Assembly (NCBI GenBank): GCA_049968515.1
Contig: JBMFQR010000040.1
Location: forward strand, 1-15,142
Direction: 5' to 3'
Length of the DNA: 15,142 nucleotides
Source: JAOACQ01 sp049968515
GTDB taxonomy: Bacteria; Spirochaetota; Brevinematia; Brevinematales; JAOACQ01
Both the position numbers and the translations under genes were made by a program. Positions 1 through 7,181 of the stretch are shown here, piece by piece (the first letter of the stretch is position 1; each line of letters begins with the position of its first letter). Under the pieces are notes generated by a model. That model was not told the origin of the DNA. It searched no databases and saw only the letters and a list, made by a program, of their open reading frames with translations.

Positions 1-206
1 CATATGCCAATTTTTTGATTATAAATGAAGCTGTTTTACTTCCTGTTTATAATGACAAAAAGAAGGATGGCTCAGCAATTGAAATAATGAAAAGCCTTTT
101 TTCGGCAAGGAAGATTATACCCATAAATTCAATCCCGCTCATTAAACAACATGGCTCAATTCATTGCATCACGATGCAGCTTCCGAGAGGGATTTTAGAT
201 ATTTGA
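1..206 (+). CDS. aguA: Agmatine deiminase, 3' end (partial)
   Basis: This is the last ~68 codons of a gene that begins outside the window. The first complete codon is at 3-5 and the frame reads YANFLIINEAVLLPVYND, followed near the end by GSIHCITMQLP. Both match the C-terminal part of agmatine deiminase (peptidyl-arginine deiminase fold). In that family the Cys of the G-x-IHC-x-T motif is the catalytic nucleophile, here encoded at 165-167. The enzyme hydrolyses agmatine to N-carbamoylputrescine and ammonia in cytoplasmic polyamine synthesis. The TTG at 15-17 is an internal Leu codon and not a start, because the homology continues upstream to the edge. The stop is TGA at 204-206. The last 38 bases overlap the end of the convergent glycosyltransferase gene. 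The family call rests on one short segment, but the motif is characteristic. Confidence 0.85.
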   Translation, partial: YANFLIINEAVLLPVYNDKKKDGSAIEIMKSLFSARKIIPINSIPLIKQHGSIHCITMQLPRGILDI

Positions 207-1239
207 TATAATTTTCTTTAATTCTGTCTTTTGAAAACTTCTCTATCTTTTCTTTCCCTTTAAGTTTAAGATTTTCCACAATTTCTTTGTTTTCAAGACA
301 GAAAATTATCTTTTTAGCAATATCCATTGGATTATGTGGATCACAATATATTGCACTATCATTGTAAATTTCTCTAAATACTTCAATCTCTGATAAAATA
401 ACAGGACAATTATTTGCCATTGCCTCAAGCGGTGGAAGTCCAAAACCTTCATAAAATGAAGGCAGCACAAGAAATTTTGCATTTCTGTAGATGGAGATAA
501 GCTCTTCGTCCGTAACAATGCCAGTAAATAAGACATTTGAAGAAATACCCTTTTCTTCAAGAACTTTCTCAATATTCAAATTCCCTGAGATAAAATTGTC
601 CTTTTTACCAACAAGCATTAAATAAATCCCCGGATAATCTTTAAAGACAATACTAAAAGCCTCCAGTAATCCTTTGATATTCTTATGCCTCTTTATATTT
701 CCCACGTAAAGGATATAATCTGTGGGCAAATTTTTAACCCCTTCCTGCGAAAGATTCATTTCAAAAGCTTCATAGACCACTTTTATTTTACTTTCATTTT
801 TTTTATTAAGTTTTAGCTTGTCTATCAACTCTTTTCTTGTAAAGTTTGAAACAGTAAACACAATATCAGATTTTGATATAGCCATTTTGTAAAGAAACCT
901 TGCATACTCTTTCTTAAGAATAGAAAGGTCGCTATACTCAGTAAGATGGCAGACGTCATGAATTGTTGCTATCCTGTACTTTGCAGGAATGCTAAAAATG
1001 GGCACATTAAAATGTGGAGTCCAAAAGATGTCAGTTTTATTAACCTTCTCCTTTAACTCAAGCTGCTCAAGGGGAGAATAAATCCGGCTTTTCATCGGTA
1101 TTACTTTATGTCCTTTTATCTCCCCATAATAGGCAAGTAGTTCAAGATCAAAAAATTCCGGTAAAAATGAGAGCAAAAATTTTATATACCTTCCAATGCC
1201 AGAAAAATTATACATTCTTGCATCAAGCGTAATCTTCAT
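169..1239 (-). CDS. GT4-type glycosyltransferase (GT-B fold)
   Basis: The 356-residue product has the normal length of a family GT4 retaining glycosyltransferase. It starts MKITLDARMYNFSGIGRYI, with the usual N-terminal glycine-rich sugar-acceptor loop. The C-terminal donor-binding half contains YVGNIKRHKN (about 178-187) and EGFGLPPLEAM (264-274). The latter gives the E-x7-E pair (E264, E272) that contacts the nucleotide-sugar donor. No membrane segment is visible, so it probably acts at the cytoplasmic face on a lipid- or polysaccharide-linked acceptor. Donor and acceptor cannot be told from sequence. The ATG is preceded by GAGAGG a few bases upstream, which supports this start. A terminator-like hairpin lies 29 bases upstream of the start, leaving little room for a separate promoter. 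The gene may therefore depend on read-through from the purH-end unit. Its 3' end overlaps the deiminase gene by 38 bases. Confidence 0.92.
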   Translation of the reverse strand: MKITLDARMYNFSGIGRYIKFLLSFLPEFFDLELLAYYGEIKGHKVIPMKSRIYSPLEQLELKEKVNKTDIFWTPHFNVPIFSIPAKYRIATIHDVCHLTEYSDLSILKKEYARFLYKMAISKSDIVFTVSNFTRKELIDKLKLNKKNESKIKVVYEAFEMNLSQEGVKNLPTDYILYVGNIKRHKNIKGLLEAFSIVFKDYPGIYLMLVGKKDNFISGNLNIEKVLEEKGISSNVLFTGIVTDEELISIYRNAKFLVLPSFYEGFGLPPLEAMANNCPVILSEIEVFREIYNDSAIYCDPHNPMDIAKKIIFCLENKEIVENLKLKGKEKIEKFSKDRIKENYIKYLKSLSEAAS

Positions 1240-1267
1240 ATAACCTCTCGATTAAAATTAAAATTAT

Positions 1268-1296
1268 ATAGGGAGTTGCCCAAGGCAACTCCCTAT
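1268..1296 (-). terminator. Strong hairpin after the AICAR transformylase gene
   Basis: A perfect 13-bp inverted repeat (ATAGGGAGTTGCC, three-base loop, GGCAACTCCCTAT) begins 15 bases past the transformylase stop codon. Read on the minus strand it is followed by an AU-rich tract with two runs of four U. This is a plausible Rho-independent terminator, although the U tract is broken by A's. It ends the iorA-iorB-purH unit, and the next gene starts only 29 bases further on. Confidence 0.75.
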
Positions 1297-1310
1297 TAAG
1301 TTCCTTAACA

Positions 1311-2480
1311 TTAATGATGAAAAAGCCTTACTCCAGTGAAGCACATTACCATACCATACTCATTACATGCCTGTATAACTATATCGTCTCTCACAGAACC
1401 ACCCGGCTGGGCAACATATTTTACACCACTTTTGTATGCTCTGTCTATATTATCCCTGAAGGGGAAAAAGGCATCAGAACCGAGGGAGACATTTTTAAAG
1501 TTTGATAGCCACTCCTCTTTTTTCTCCTTTGTAAGCCTTTCTGGAATCTTTTTAAAGACATTTTCCCAGTCCTTCATTTCAGCTTCTGTTATGTCTTCTC
1601 TTAAAAGCTGATCTATTGCATTTGACTTTTCTGGCCTGCCCACACCATCCTTAAACTCAAGGTTTAAGACTTCAGGATGCTGTCTTAAGAACCATATATC
1701 AGCCTTGGATGCTGCAAGCCTTGTGCAGTGAATTCTTGACTGCTGTCCAGCACCAACTCCTATCACCTGCCCATCATAGGCAAAGCAGACAGAGTTTGAC
1801 TGGGTGTATTTCAGAGTGATGAGCGAAATGATTAAATCCCTCTTTGCTTCCGTTGTAAGGTTTTTATTTTCAGTCACTATATTGTTAAGCATTTCAAAAG
1901 AAATTTTTGTATCATTTCTTTTCTGTTCAAATGTTATGCCATAAACTTCTCTTTTCTCCATCTCTTCAGGTTCGTAGACGACGTCTATCTTTACAATGTT
2001 ATATCTACCATTTTGCTTGGTTTTTAAAATCTCAAGTGCCTCTTTCGTAAATGAAGGGGCTATTATTCCATCGGAAACCTCTCGCTTTATAAGAAGAGCC
2101 AAAGACTCATCCACCTCATCTGATATAGCTATCCAGTCGCCAAAGGACGACATTCTGTCCGCACCCCTTGCCCTTGCATAGGCAATTGCAACAGGCGAAA
2201 GCTCTAAATCTTCAACAAAACAGGCTTTCTTAAGTTCATCTGACATAGGAATAGATAATGCGGCACCGGCTGGACTAACATGCTTGAATGAAGCCGCCGC
2301 TGGGAGATTAAAAACCTCTTTTAGCTCTTTAACAAGCTGCCAAGAGTTAAAGGCATCAAGGAAATTTATATATCCCGGATTGCCATTTAAGACTTCAAAT
2401 GGAAGCTCTCCATTATTCATAAAGAGTCTTGCTGGCTTTTGATGTGGATTACAGCCGTATTTTAAAGGATATTCTTTCAT
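1311..2480 (-). CDS. purH: Stand-alone AICAR transformylase (PurH C-terminal domain)
   Basis: This 389-residue protein corresponds to the AICAR formyltransferase half of bifunctional PurH. It starts MKEYPLKYGCNPHQKPA and carries the KHVSPAGA motif at 66-73. K66 and H67 correspond to the catalytic Lys-His pair of the family. It ends in the typical GVRLFHH. The enzyme transfers a formyl group from 10-formyl-tetrahydrofolate to AICAR, the penultimate step of IMP synthesis. The N-terminal IMP cyclohydrolase (MGS-like) domain of ordinary ~510-residue PurH is absent. This matches the known alternative single-domain form, so IMP cyclohydrolase must be encoded elsewhere. The start is supported by AGGAGAG upstream of the ATG, close behind the iorB stop. 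It is the last gene of the iorA-iorB unit, and a strong hairpin follows it. Confidence 0.93.
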   Translation of the reverse strand: MKEYPLKYGCNPHQKPARLFMNNGELPFEVLNGNPGYINFLDAFNSWQLVKELKEVFNLPAAASFKHVSPAGAALSIPMSDELKKACFVEDLELSPVAIAYARARGADRMSSFGDWIAISDEVDESLALLIKREVSDGIIAPSFTKEALEILKTKQNGRYNIVKIDVVYEPEEMEKREVYGITFEQKRNDTKISFEMLNNIVTENKNLTTEAKRDLIISLITLKYTQSNSVCFAYDGQVIGVGAGQQSRIHCTRLAASKADIWFLRQHPEVLNLEFKDGVGRPEKSNAIDQLLREDITEAEMKDWENVFKKIPERLTKEKKEEWLSNFKNVSLGSDAFFPFRDNIDRAYKSGVKYVAQPGGSVRDDIVIQACNEYGMVMCFTGVRLFHH

Positions 2481-2499
2481 ATAAGCTCTCCTATAAAAA

Positions 2500-3084
2500 T
2501 TATAAATCTTTTTCTCTGCCAGAATTAAAAGCCTTTATGTTTATATCTACAAAGTTTTTCTTTACTGTATTTTCTATTGCCATTATCCAGTTTTCATATT
2601 TGACTTCAGTTAAAAAATTTGAAAGTATTCCAAGCATATAAACATTTATTGCCTTAGGGTTGCCAAAGGTTTTTATTTCTTCATCGGGATCGATAAAAAT
2701 GAGTTTTGATGTTTTTTTCTTTAAATACTCTTCGATGTTTTCTGGATATTTTTCCAGACCATATATTACCGAGATGGGCTGGATTTTAGCATTGCTTACA
2801 ATTGCTATTGAACTATTTTTAAGCAAAGAAATGTATCTTAGGGATTCAAGCTTTTCAAATGAAACTAAAAAATCAGCTTCATTTTTACCAACCACCGGAG
2901 AATAAACTTTATCACCATACTTTACAAAGCCAACGACACTTCCCTGTCTCTGACTCATACCATGTATTTCGCATTTTTTAACATCTAAATCTGAATAAAA
3001 CAGGGCATTTGCAATAATGTCTGAAGCAAGTACACTTCCCTGTCCTCCTACACCACATACAATGATACTTTTTGTCTCCCTCAT
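2500..3084 (-). CDS. iorB: Indolepyruvate:ferredoxin oxidoreductase, beta subunit
   Basis: The 194-residue product is a normal-length IorB, the gamma-type domain of 2-oxoacid:ferredoxin oxidoreductases. The N-terminus has the nucleotide/CoA-binding loop GVGGQG (11-16), followed by HGMSQRQGSV (41-50), a signature of this family. With IorA it oxidatively decarboxylates aryl-pyruvates such as indolepyruvate to the aryl-acetyl-CoA, reducing ferredoxin; the reaction can also run toward amino-acid synthesis. It is cytoplasmic. It follows iorA after a 45-base gap and has an AAGGAC ribosome-binding site. The stop lies 19 bases before the transformylase gene, so the three are very likely one transcript. 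Substrate specificity for aromatic rather than branched 2-oxoacids is inferred from family membership only. Confidence 0.92.
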   Translation of the reverse strand: MRETKSIIVCGVGGQGSVLASDIIANALFYSDLDVKKCEIHGMSQRQGSVVGFVKYGDKVYSPVVGKNEADFLVSFEKLESLRYISLLKNSSIAIVSNAKIQPISVIYGLEKYPENIEEYLKKKTSKLIFIDPDEEIKTFGNPKAINVYMLGILSNFLTEVKYENWIMAIENTVKKNFVDINIKAFNSGREKDL

Positions 3085-3129
3085 ATATAAGTCCTTATTT
3101 GATTTATAACTATTAGAATTTCAAAAAGC

Positions 3130-4704
3130 TTATTTGTTTTTTAACTTTCTTATTGCTGCTTCCCCTATAACACAAACCTCATCAACGAGAATTACAGAAA
3201 CCTCTTCAGAGTTTATCTCTTCCTCTATGACTTTTCTTAGCTCATCCTTTTTGTATGCATTCACACGCCTTATCCTTTTAACACCAAAACCCTCTATGAG
3301 TTTTTCAAGGTTTATTTCCTCGGTTTTTGAAAACTTGCTGGTCAAACCGGTGGCAGGATTTGGTTGGTGTCCAGTCATTGCAGTGATCCGGTTGTCAAGA
3401 ATGATCAAAGTAATTGGTGCTTTGTTGTAGACTGCATTCAACAGATGTGTCATTCCAGAATGAAAAAAGGTTGAGTCTCCTATGACAGCAACTGTCGAAA
3501 GTTTTTTGCCAGTGAGTTTTTCTGCTTTCTTGAAGCCAATTTCCATTCCGACACTCGCACCCATACAGATTGTTGTATCCATTGCGTCATAAGGTGGCAT
3601 TGCTCCGAGTGTATAACATCCTATATCTCCCATTACATTGACCTTAAGCTGGCTCAATATCTCAAAGACTGGTATGTGTCCACATCCCTGACATAAAACA
3701 GGTGGCCTTTTGGGTAGATCTGGTATGGTTTCTTCAGAACTGGATTCCATCTTGAAGCATTTTTTAATTATATCAATACTCAGCTCTCCACTTGTTGGAA
3801 TTATTTCCTTGCCGATGCAGGAAATACTATTTATCTTTAGTTCTTCTTCTATTATGGGATCAAGCTCTTCTATCACATATAGCTTTTTAACTCTTGAGGC
3901 AAAGTTTGAAATTTTCTTGAGTGGTAATGGATACATTGCTACCTTGAATATACTTGCATCTTTAAATATTTCTTTTACATAATTGTAGATAAATCCGTGT
4001 GTTATTATTCCTATTTCATCGCTTTTGTATTCAATGGAATTATAAGAGAAGCTTTCAGAAAATTCTTTTAGTTTTTCATATCTTTCCAAAACAAGCTGAT
4101 GTCTTGGAATAGCGTAAAGTGGCATCATCACATATTTTGACTTATCCTTTTCATAGGTGTATTCTGGTTTTCTGCGAATGGGCTCTGAAATTTCAACCTT
4201 TGTTCTTGAGTGGGCAACCCTTGTAACACCTCTTAAGATGACAGGGGTATCAAATTTTTCGGAAATGTCAAGACCTATCTTTGTAAATTCTTTTGCTTCC
4301 GCACTGTCTGAGGGTTCAAGAAGAGGAACCTTTGCAAATCTGGCATAGTTTCTTGTGTCCTGCTCGTTCTGGGAAGAGTGCATTCCAGGGTCATCTGCAA
4401 CGTATATTAAAAGTCCAGCATTAACACCGGTGTAAGAGAGTGTCATTAATGGATCGGCAGCTACATTCAGACCCACGTGCTTCATTGTCACAATTGACCT
4501 TAACCCAGCTAAAGATGAACCAATTGCCACTTCCAGTGCAACCTTTTCGTTTATACTCCATTCGGAATCAATTTCACCATATTTTGTTGAAAGTTCCACT
4601 ATAACCTCTGAACTCGGAGTGCCGGGATAACCCGTTGCAATCCAAACGTTTGCTTCATAAGCTCCTCTTGCAATTGCCTCATTGCCACTGAGTAATTCTT
4701 TCAT
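3130..4704 (-). CDS. iorA: Indolepyruvate:ferredoxin oxidoreductase, alpha subunit, without ferredoxin domain
   Basis: The 524-residue catalytic subunit has the pyrimidine-binding domain first (GNEAIARGAYEA near the N-terminus, then YPGTPSSE), a middle domain, and a C-terminal thiamine diphosphate-binding domain. The last contains CQGCGH (338-343) and the ThDP/Mg motif running from G409-D410-S to N438, followed by TAMTGHQPNP. Canonical IorA proteins are about 580-640 residues and end in a 2x[4Fe-4S] ferredoxin module with CxxCxxCxxxCP clusters. This one ends at EVCVIGEAAIRKLKNK with no such cluster. Only 45 bases separate it from iorB, so no displaced piece is hidden there. The start is supported by GGAGAT eight bases upstream. 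A strong hairpin and tandem TATAAT boxes lie just upstream. The function is well supported; the electron route is open. Confidence 0.92.
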   Translation of the reverse strand: MKELLSGNEAIARGAYEANVWIATGYPGTPSSEVIVELSTKYGEIDSEWSINEKVALEVAIGSSLAGLRSIVTMKHVGLNVAADPLMTLSYTGVNAGLLIYVADDPGMHSSQNEQDTRNYARFAKVPLLEPSDSAEAKEFTKIGLDISEKFDTPVILRGVTRVAHSRTKVEISEPIRRKPEYTYEKDKSKYVMMPLYAIPRHQLVLERYEKLKEFSESFSYNSIEYKSDEIGIITHGFIYNYVKEIFKDASIFKVAMYPLPLKKISNFASRVKKLYVIEELDPIIEEELKINSISCIGKEIIPTSGELSIDIIKKCFKMESSSEETIPDLPKRPPVLCQGCGHIPVFEILSQLKVNVMGDIGCYTLGAMPPYDAMDTTICMGASVGMEIGFKKAEKLTGKKLSTVAVIGDSTFFHSGMTHLLNAVYNKAPITLIILDNRITAMTGHQPNPATGLTSKFSKTEEINLEKLIEGFGVKRIRRVNAYKKDELRKVIEEEINSEEVSVILVDEVCVIGEAAIRKLKNK

Positions 4705-4725
4705 TTTTATCTCCAGTGTTTTAAA

Positions 4726-4760
4726 ATTTTTGAGGCTGCCCTGCGGACAGCCTCAAAAAT
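4726..4760 (-). terminator. Hairpin between the nucleotidyltransferase gene and iorA
   Basis: A 13-bp perfect inverted repeat (ATTTTTGAGGCTG at 4726-4738, CAGCCTCAAAAAT at 4748-4760) can extend inward by two G-C pairs past one mismatch to a three-base loop. On the minus strand it ends in AAAAATTTT, a weak U tract. It most likely terminates the glycan gene unit that ends at 4823. Because iorA starts only 22 bases beyond it, and TATAAT boxes lie before it, it could also act as a leader hairpin of the iorA transcript. Confidence 0.65.
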
Positions 4761-4764
4761 GACC

Positions 4765-4777
4765 ATTATAAATTATA
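4765..4777 (-). promoter_or_regulatory. Possible iorA promoter -10 boxes (two TATAAT)
   Basis: Two perfect TATAAT hexamers read on the minus strand (4777-4772 and 4770-4765), 60-70 bases before the iorA ATG. No good -35 hexamer is visible at 16-18 bases; the region there is T-rich. If used, the start point would lie before or within the inverted repeat at 4726-4760, putting that hairpin in the 5' leader. AT-rich sequence produces such boxes by chance, so this is tentative. Confidence 0.35.
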
Positions 4778-4822
4778 CACCGAATGATTAAAAAAATAAA
4801 ATAAAGTGCTAAATAGAACCTG

Positions 4823-5548
4823 CTAGAGTTGAGATAATGCAGGAGTTAAAATTTTCGTTGGGAAGATGTTTTTTTTCTGGTGGAATTTAATTATGTCATC
4901 CATTGAAATATATGTTTTGTCTTTATAGTAGTTAAAGATCTCCGATACTCTTTCATAGTCTTCCGGCGTATCAACAGTGACCCTAATGTCTGGTGCGTAG
5001 TAAAAACCGGAAGATAAAGGCTCAAGTACCTTAAAAGAATCTCTATTCTTGTAGATGAAGGGGGTTACATGTTCAAGATTGTAAGGGTCTTTCGTGCTTT
5101 TGTAAGATATTTTTAAAGCCTCTTTTTTGATTACTTCCACTCCAGTGCCGAGTGGAATACCAAGATAGTGGGTCAGGTCAGCATCGGCATTCAAATGTAT
5201 TTCTATTGCTCTGTCCATAAATTCTGGACACACGAGAGGATTATCCCCGGTTGCTCTCACGATGATTCTTGAGTTGAATTCTTCCGATGCCTTGAAATAT
5301 CTTTCTAAAACATTATTCTTGCTACCCACAAAGAATTTTATATAGTCATAGTTAGATAATGCCTTTTTGATTGTATCTATTGAGTCTTCAGTTGTAGCGA
5401 TGATTATGTTTCTTAAGTATTTTGATAATGAAAGTCTTTCTACAATGTGTGCAATTAAGGGCCTGCCGGCCAGTGGTAACACAGCCTTTGCTGGCAATCT
5501 CGTTGAATCAATTCTTGCCTGAATAATTGCATCAATTTCTTTTATCAT
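4823..5548 (-). CDS. SpsF/CMP-KDO-synthetase-like nucleotidyltransferase
   Basis: The 241-residue protein belongs to the cytidylyltransferase family that includes SpsF and CMP-KDO/CMP-sialate synthetases. The N-terminal nucleotide-binding segment is AIIQARIDSTRLPAKAV (7-23). It is followed by IIIATTEDS, then RATGDNPLV (98-106), EHVTPFIY (159-166) and the C-terminal DTPEDYERV (193-201). All are typical of the SpsF subgroup. Family members activate sugars or related acids with CTP, or act in surface-glycan assembly; the exact substrate here is unknown. It is soluble and cytoplasmic. The ATG has AAGGAG just upstream, and the gene starts 12 bases after the GT2-like gene ends, so the two are probably translated from one message. 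It is the last gene of this unit, followed by a hairpin. The family is certain; the specific reaction is not. Confidence 0.88.
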   Translation of the reverse strand: MIKEIDAIIQARIDSTRLPAKAVLPLAGRPLIAHIVERLSLSKYLRNIIIATTEDSIDTIKKALSNYDYIKFFVGSKNNVLERYFKASEEFNSRIIVRATGDNPLVCPEFMDRAIEIHLNADADLTHYLGIPLGTGVEVIKKEALKISYKSTKDPYNLEHVTPFIYKNRDSFKVLEPLSSGFYYAPDIRVTVDTPEDYERVSEIFNYYKDKTYISMDDIIKFHQKKNIFPTKILTPALSQL

Positions 5549-5560
5549 ACCATCTCCTTT

Positions 5561-6508
5561 TTAAGGAATATCATTATTTATTATCGTCAGAATTGCGGAA
5601 TCCTCAACAGGAGATTCATCTTTGATTTTCTTTGTTTCTTTTATTGTCGTCATCAGTCTAGAAATATATTTAAAATCAAGAAGAATCAATCTCTTGAGAA
5701 TAAATTTAAGCAGAAGTATTTTTCTTCCTCTTTTGAATGTTTTTAACGTAATATTTCTGAGATTGAATACTAAATATTCAAGTTCATCGCTGATATTCAG
5801 GTCGGGATATTCCATTCCCGAATATAATACTTTAAAGTTTCTTGCCTGTGTTATTATAAAACCAGCCTTCCATACTTTATATCCTAATTCGAGCAGAAAG
5901 TATTTTTCATCGGTATAATCATAGAAGTCCGGATTTGAAAGAAATGCATTTTTATTTATTATAAAACATGGATACTTCGGATAAAGAGAGGAGATGGCAG
6001 TTCCCTTTATATCCATTGAAAATGTTGTAAGAAAGCCTTTTTTAACATCCATTTTTACAACGCCCGGAATTATCTCTTCTTTCTCATTGAGTATTAAAGG
6101 AATGATTATTCCGAATGAGGTTTCAGAAAAATAGATATTCAAAATATCCAGATTAAAATTAAGTATTCTGAAATCCTGATTCAAAAAAAGAATATTTCTG
6201 GAAAGAGATTCACTTATCCCAATTTTAAAAAGGCTTCCATAATTGGCTTTTTCCTGTGGAAATAAAATTCTCACAAATGGAAAGGTAGAAAATATTACAT
6301 CGTAATTGTAGCTGATTTTATCCAGATTGATGATTATTAATTCATAACTGAACTTTGTGTTTGAAATGAATTTATAGATAGAATTTAAGGGTTCAATAGA
6401 GGCAGAAAGATTGTCGGTTAAAAATACTATGGATATGGAAAAGGCTCGCTTTTTAGAAAGATTACCTGTTGAAAAATTTGATATCTCTGAGTAAACGGGT
6501 ATTCCCAT
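5561..6508 (-). CDS. Divergent GT2-like glycosyltransferase
   Basis: The 315-residue product resembles a family GT2 (GT-A fold) glycosyltransferase. It has an opening beta strand, FSISIVFLTDN (23-33), a second strand, YELIIINLD (55-63), and an NYGSLFKIGISESLSRN segment (89-105) leading into ILFLNQDF (106-113). The last two correspond to the usual 'NxGfaxAxNxGixxAxG-xxilfLNxD' region, where the final Asp binds the metal and nucleotide. The usual DxD is NQD here, and the acceptor half is poorly conserved. There is no membrane segment; the C-terminal part is rich in basic residues (RGRKILLLKFILKRLILL) and might touch the membrane. The best ribosome-binding site (GGAAAGG) is about 10 bases or more from the ATG, and I see no better start. 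It lies between the exported protein and the nucleotidyltransferase, and a glycan role fits both. Confidence 0.7.
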   Translation of the reverse strand: MGIPVYSEISNFSTGNLSKKRAFSISIVFLTDNLSASIEPLNSIYKFISNTKFSYELIIINLDKISYNYDVIFSTFPFVRILFPQEKANYGSLFKIGISESLSRNILFLNQDFRILNFNLDILNIYFSETSFGIIIPLILNEKEEIIPGVVKMDVKKGFLTTFSMDIKGTAISSLYPKYPCFIINKNAFLSNPDFYDYTDEKYFLLELGYKVWKAGFIITQARNFKVLYSGMEYPDLNISDELEYLVFNLRNITLKTFKRGRKILLLKFILKRLILLDFKYISRLMTTIKETKKIKDESPVEDSAILTIINNDIP

Positions 6509-6524
6509 CTATAAAACCTTTCCA

Positions 6525-7136
6525 TTACAATCCATAGGCAAATGATATAAAGAATCTGACAGCAGCGGTATAGTTAAATGAGTCTGGAATAAATCCATAT
6601 ATAAACCTCACTCCAACCTTTGAGAAAAGATCGGATGATATCTGGGCATTTATTTCGACACCTGTTTGTGCTGCAAAAAAGTCTCTCTCCTGATCTGACA
6701 TTGGAATGTAAGTGTTTGATGAAATTATATATCCTGATATGAAGTCATTGTATGAAGCTCCTAAATATAGTGTAACCCCTGGCACATAGAATTTAAATCC
6801 TCCAGAAAGCTCAATATATTTTCTAAGCCCATTTCCAGAAATAGTCATTCCTGATATTGTGTAGTTTGTGACTGGAATGTTATACATTCCCATTTCTATT
6901 TCCATCCCTAAGAATCTATTTATTACATTTTCAAAAAATATATTCATTGTGGCTTCACTTAGGGCATTGAAAACATAATATGCTCCACCAACTTTGAAGC
7001 CTATAAGCTGGGAATAGGGTAAGATGGGTTTTGGTGGTTCATAAGAAGGGGGTGATTTTGCTTCTTCCTCTTCCTGTGAGTAAACAATTCCGCAAAGTGT
7101 ATATATCATAAACAAAATTAATAACACTTTTTTCAT
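6525..7136 (-). CDS. Small exported, outer-membrane barrel-like protein
   Basis: The 203-residue protein has a clear signal peptide (MKK, a hydrophobic core, and likely cleavage after IVYS near residue 20). A short acidic then proline-rich linker follows (about 21-42, EEEEAKSPPSYEPPKP). The remainder alternates polar and aromatic/hydrophobic residues in short strands such as FKVGGAYYVFN, GGFKFYVPGVTLYLGASYND and VGVRFIYGF, and ends FISFAYGL. This pattern suits an eight-strand-type outer-membrane beta barrel, but I do not recognise a named family. The Cys near residue 15 is not in a proper lipobox (Leu precedes it), so a lipoprotein is unlikely. AGGAGG six bases before the ATG is a near-ideal ribosome-binding site. 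It lies between the phosphatase and the glycosyltransferase genes, suggesting a cell-surface function. Confidence 0.8.
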   Translation of the reverse strand: MKKVLLILFMIYTLCGIVYSQEEEEAKSPPSYEPPKPILPYSQLIGFKVGGAYYVFNALSEATMNIFFENVINRFLGMEIEMGMYNIPVTNYTISGMTISGNGLRKYIELSGGFKFYVPGVTLYLGASYNDFISGYIISSNTYIPMSDQERDFFAAQTGVEINAQISSDLFSKVGVRFIYGFIPDSFNYTAAVRFFISFAYGL

Positions 7137-7181
7137 TTTTTCCTCCTGATATGAGATATAGCAATTTTCGGATAATGGTTT

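Noticed and set aside
15..206. TTG at 15-17 as the start of a small independent gene
   Set aside because: The frame stays open upstream and reads YANF, which continues the agmatine deiminase C-terminal homology; the gene simply starts outside the window.
3085..3129. A frameshifted ferredoxin domain lost from the end of iorA
   Set aside because: The gap is only 45 bases, far too short for the ~60-residue module, and shows no CxxCxxC coding pattern in any frame.
6525..7136. Lipoprotein call for the exported protein because of a Cys near residue 15
   Set aside because: The residues before the Cys (Y-T-L) do not fit a lipobox, and a standard signal-peptidase I site follows after IVYS.
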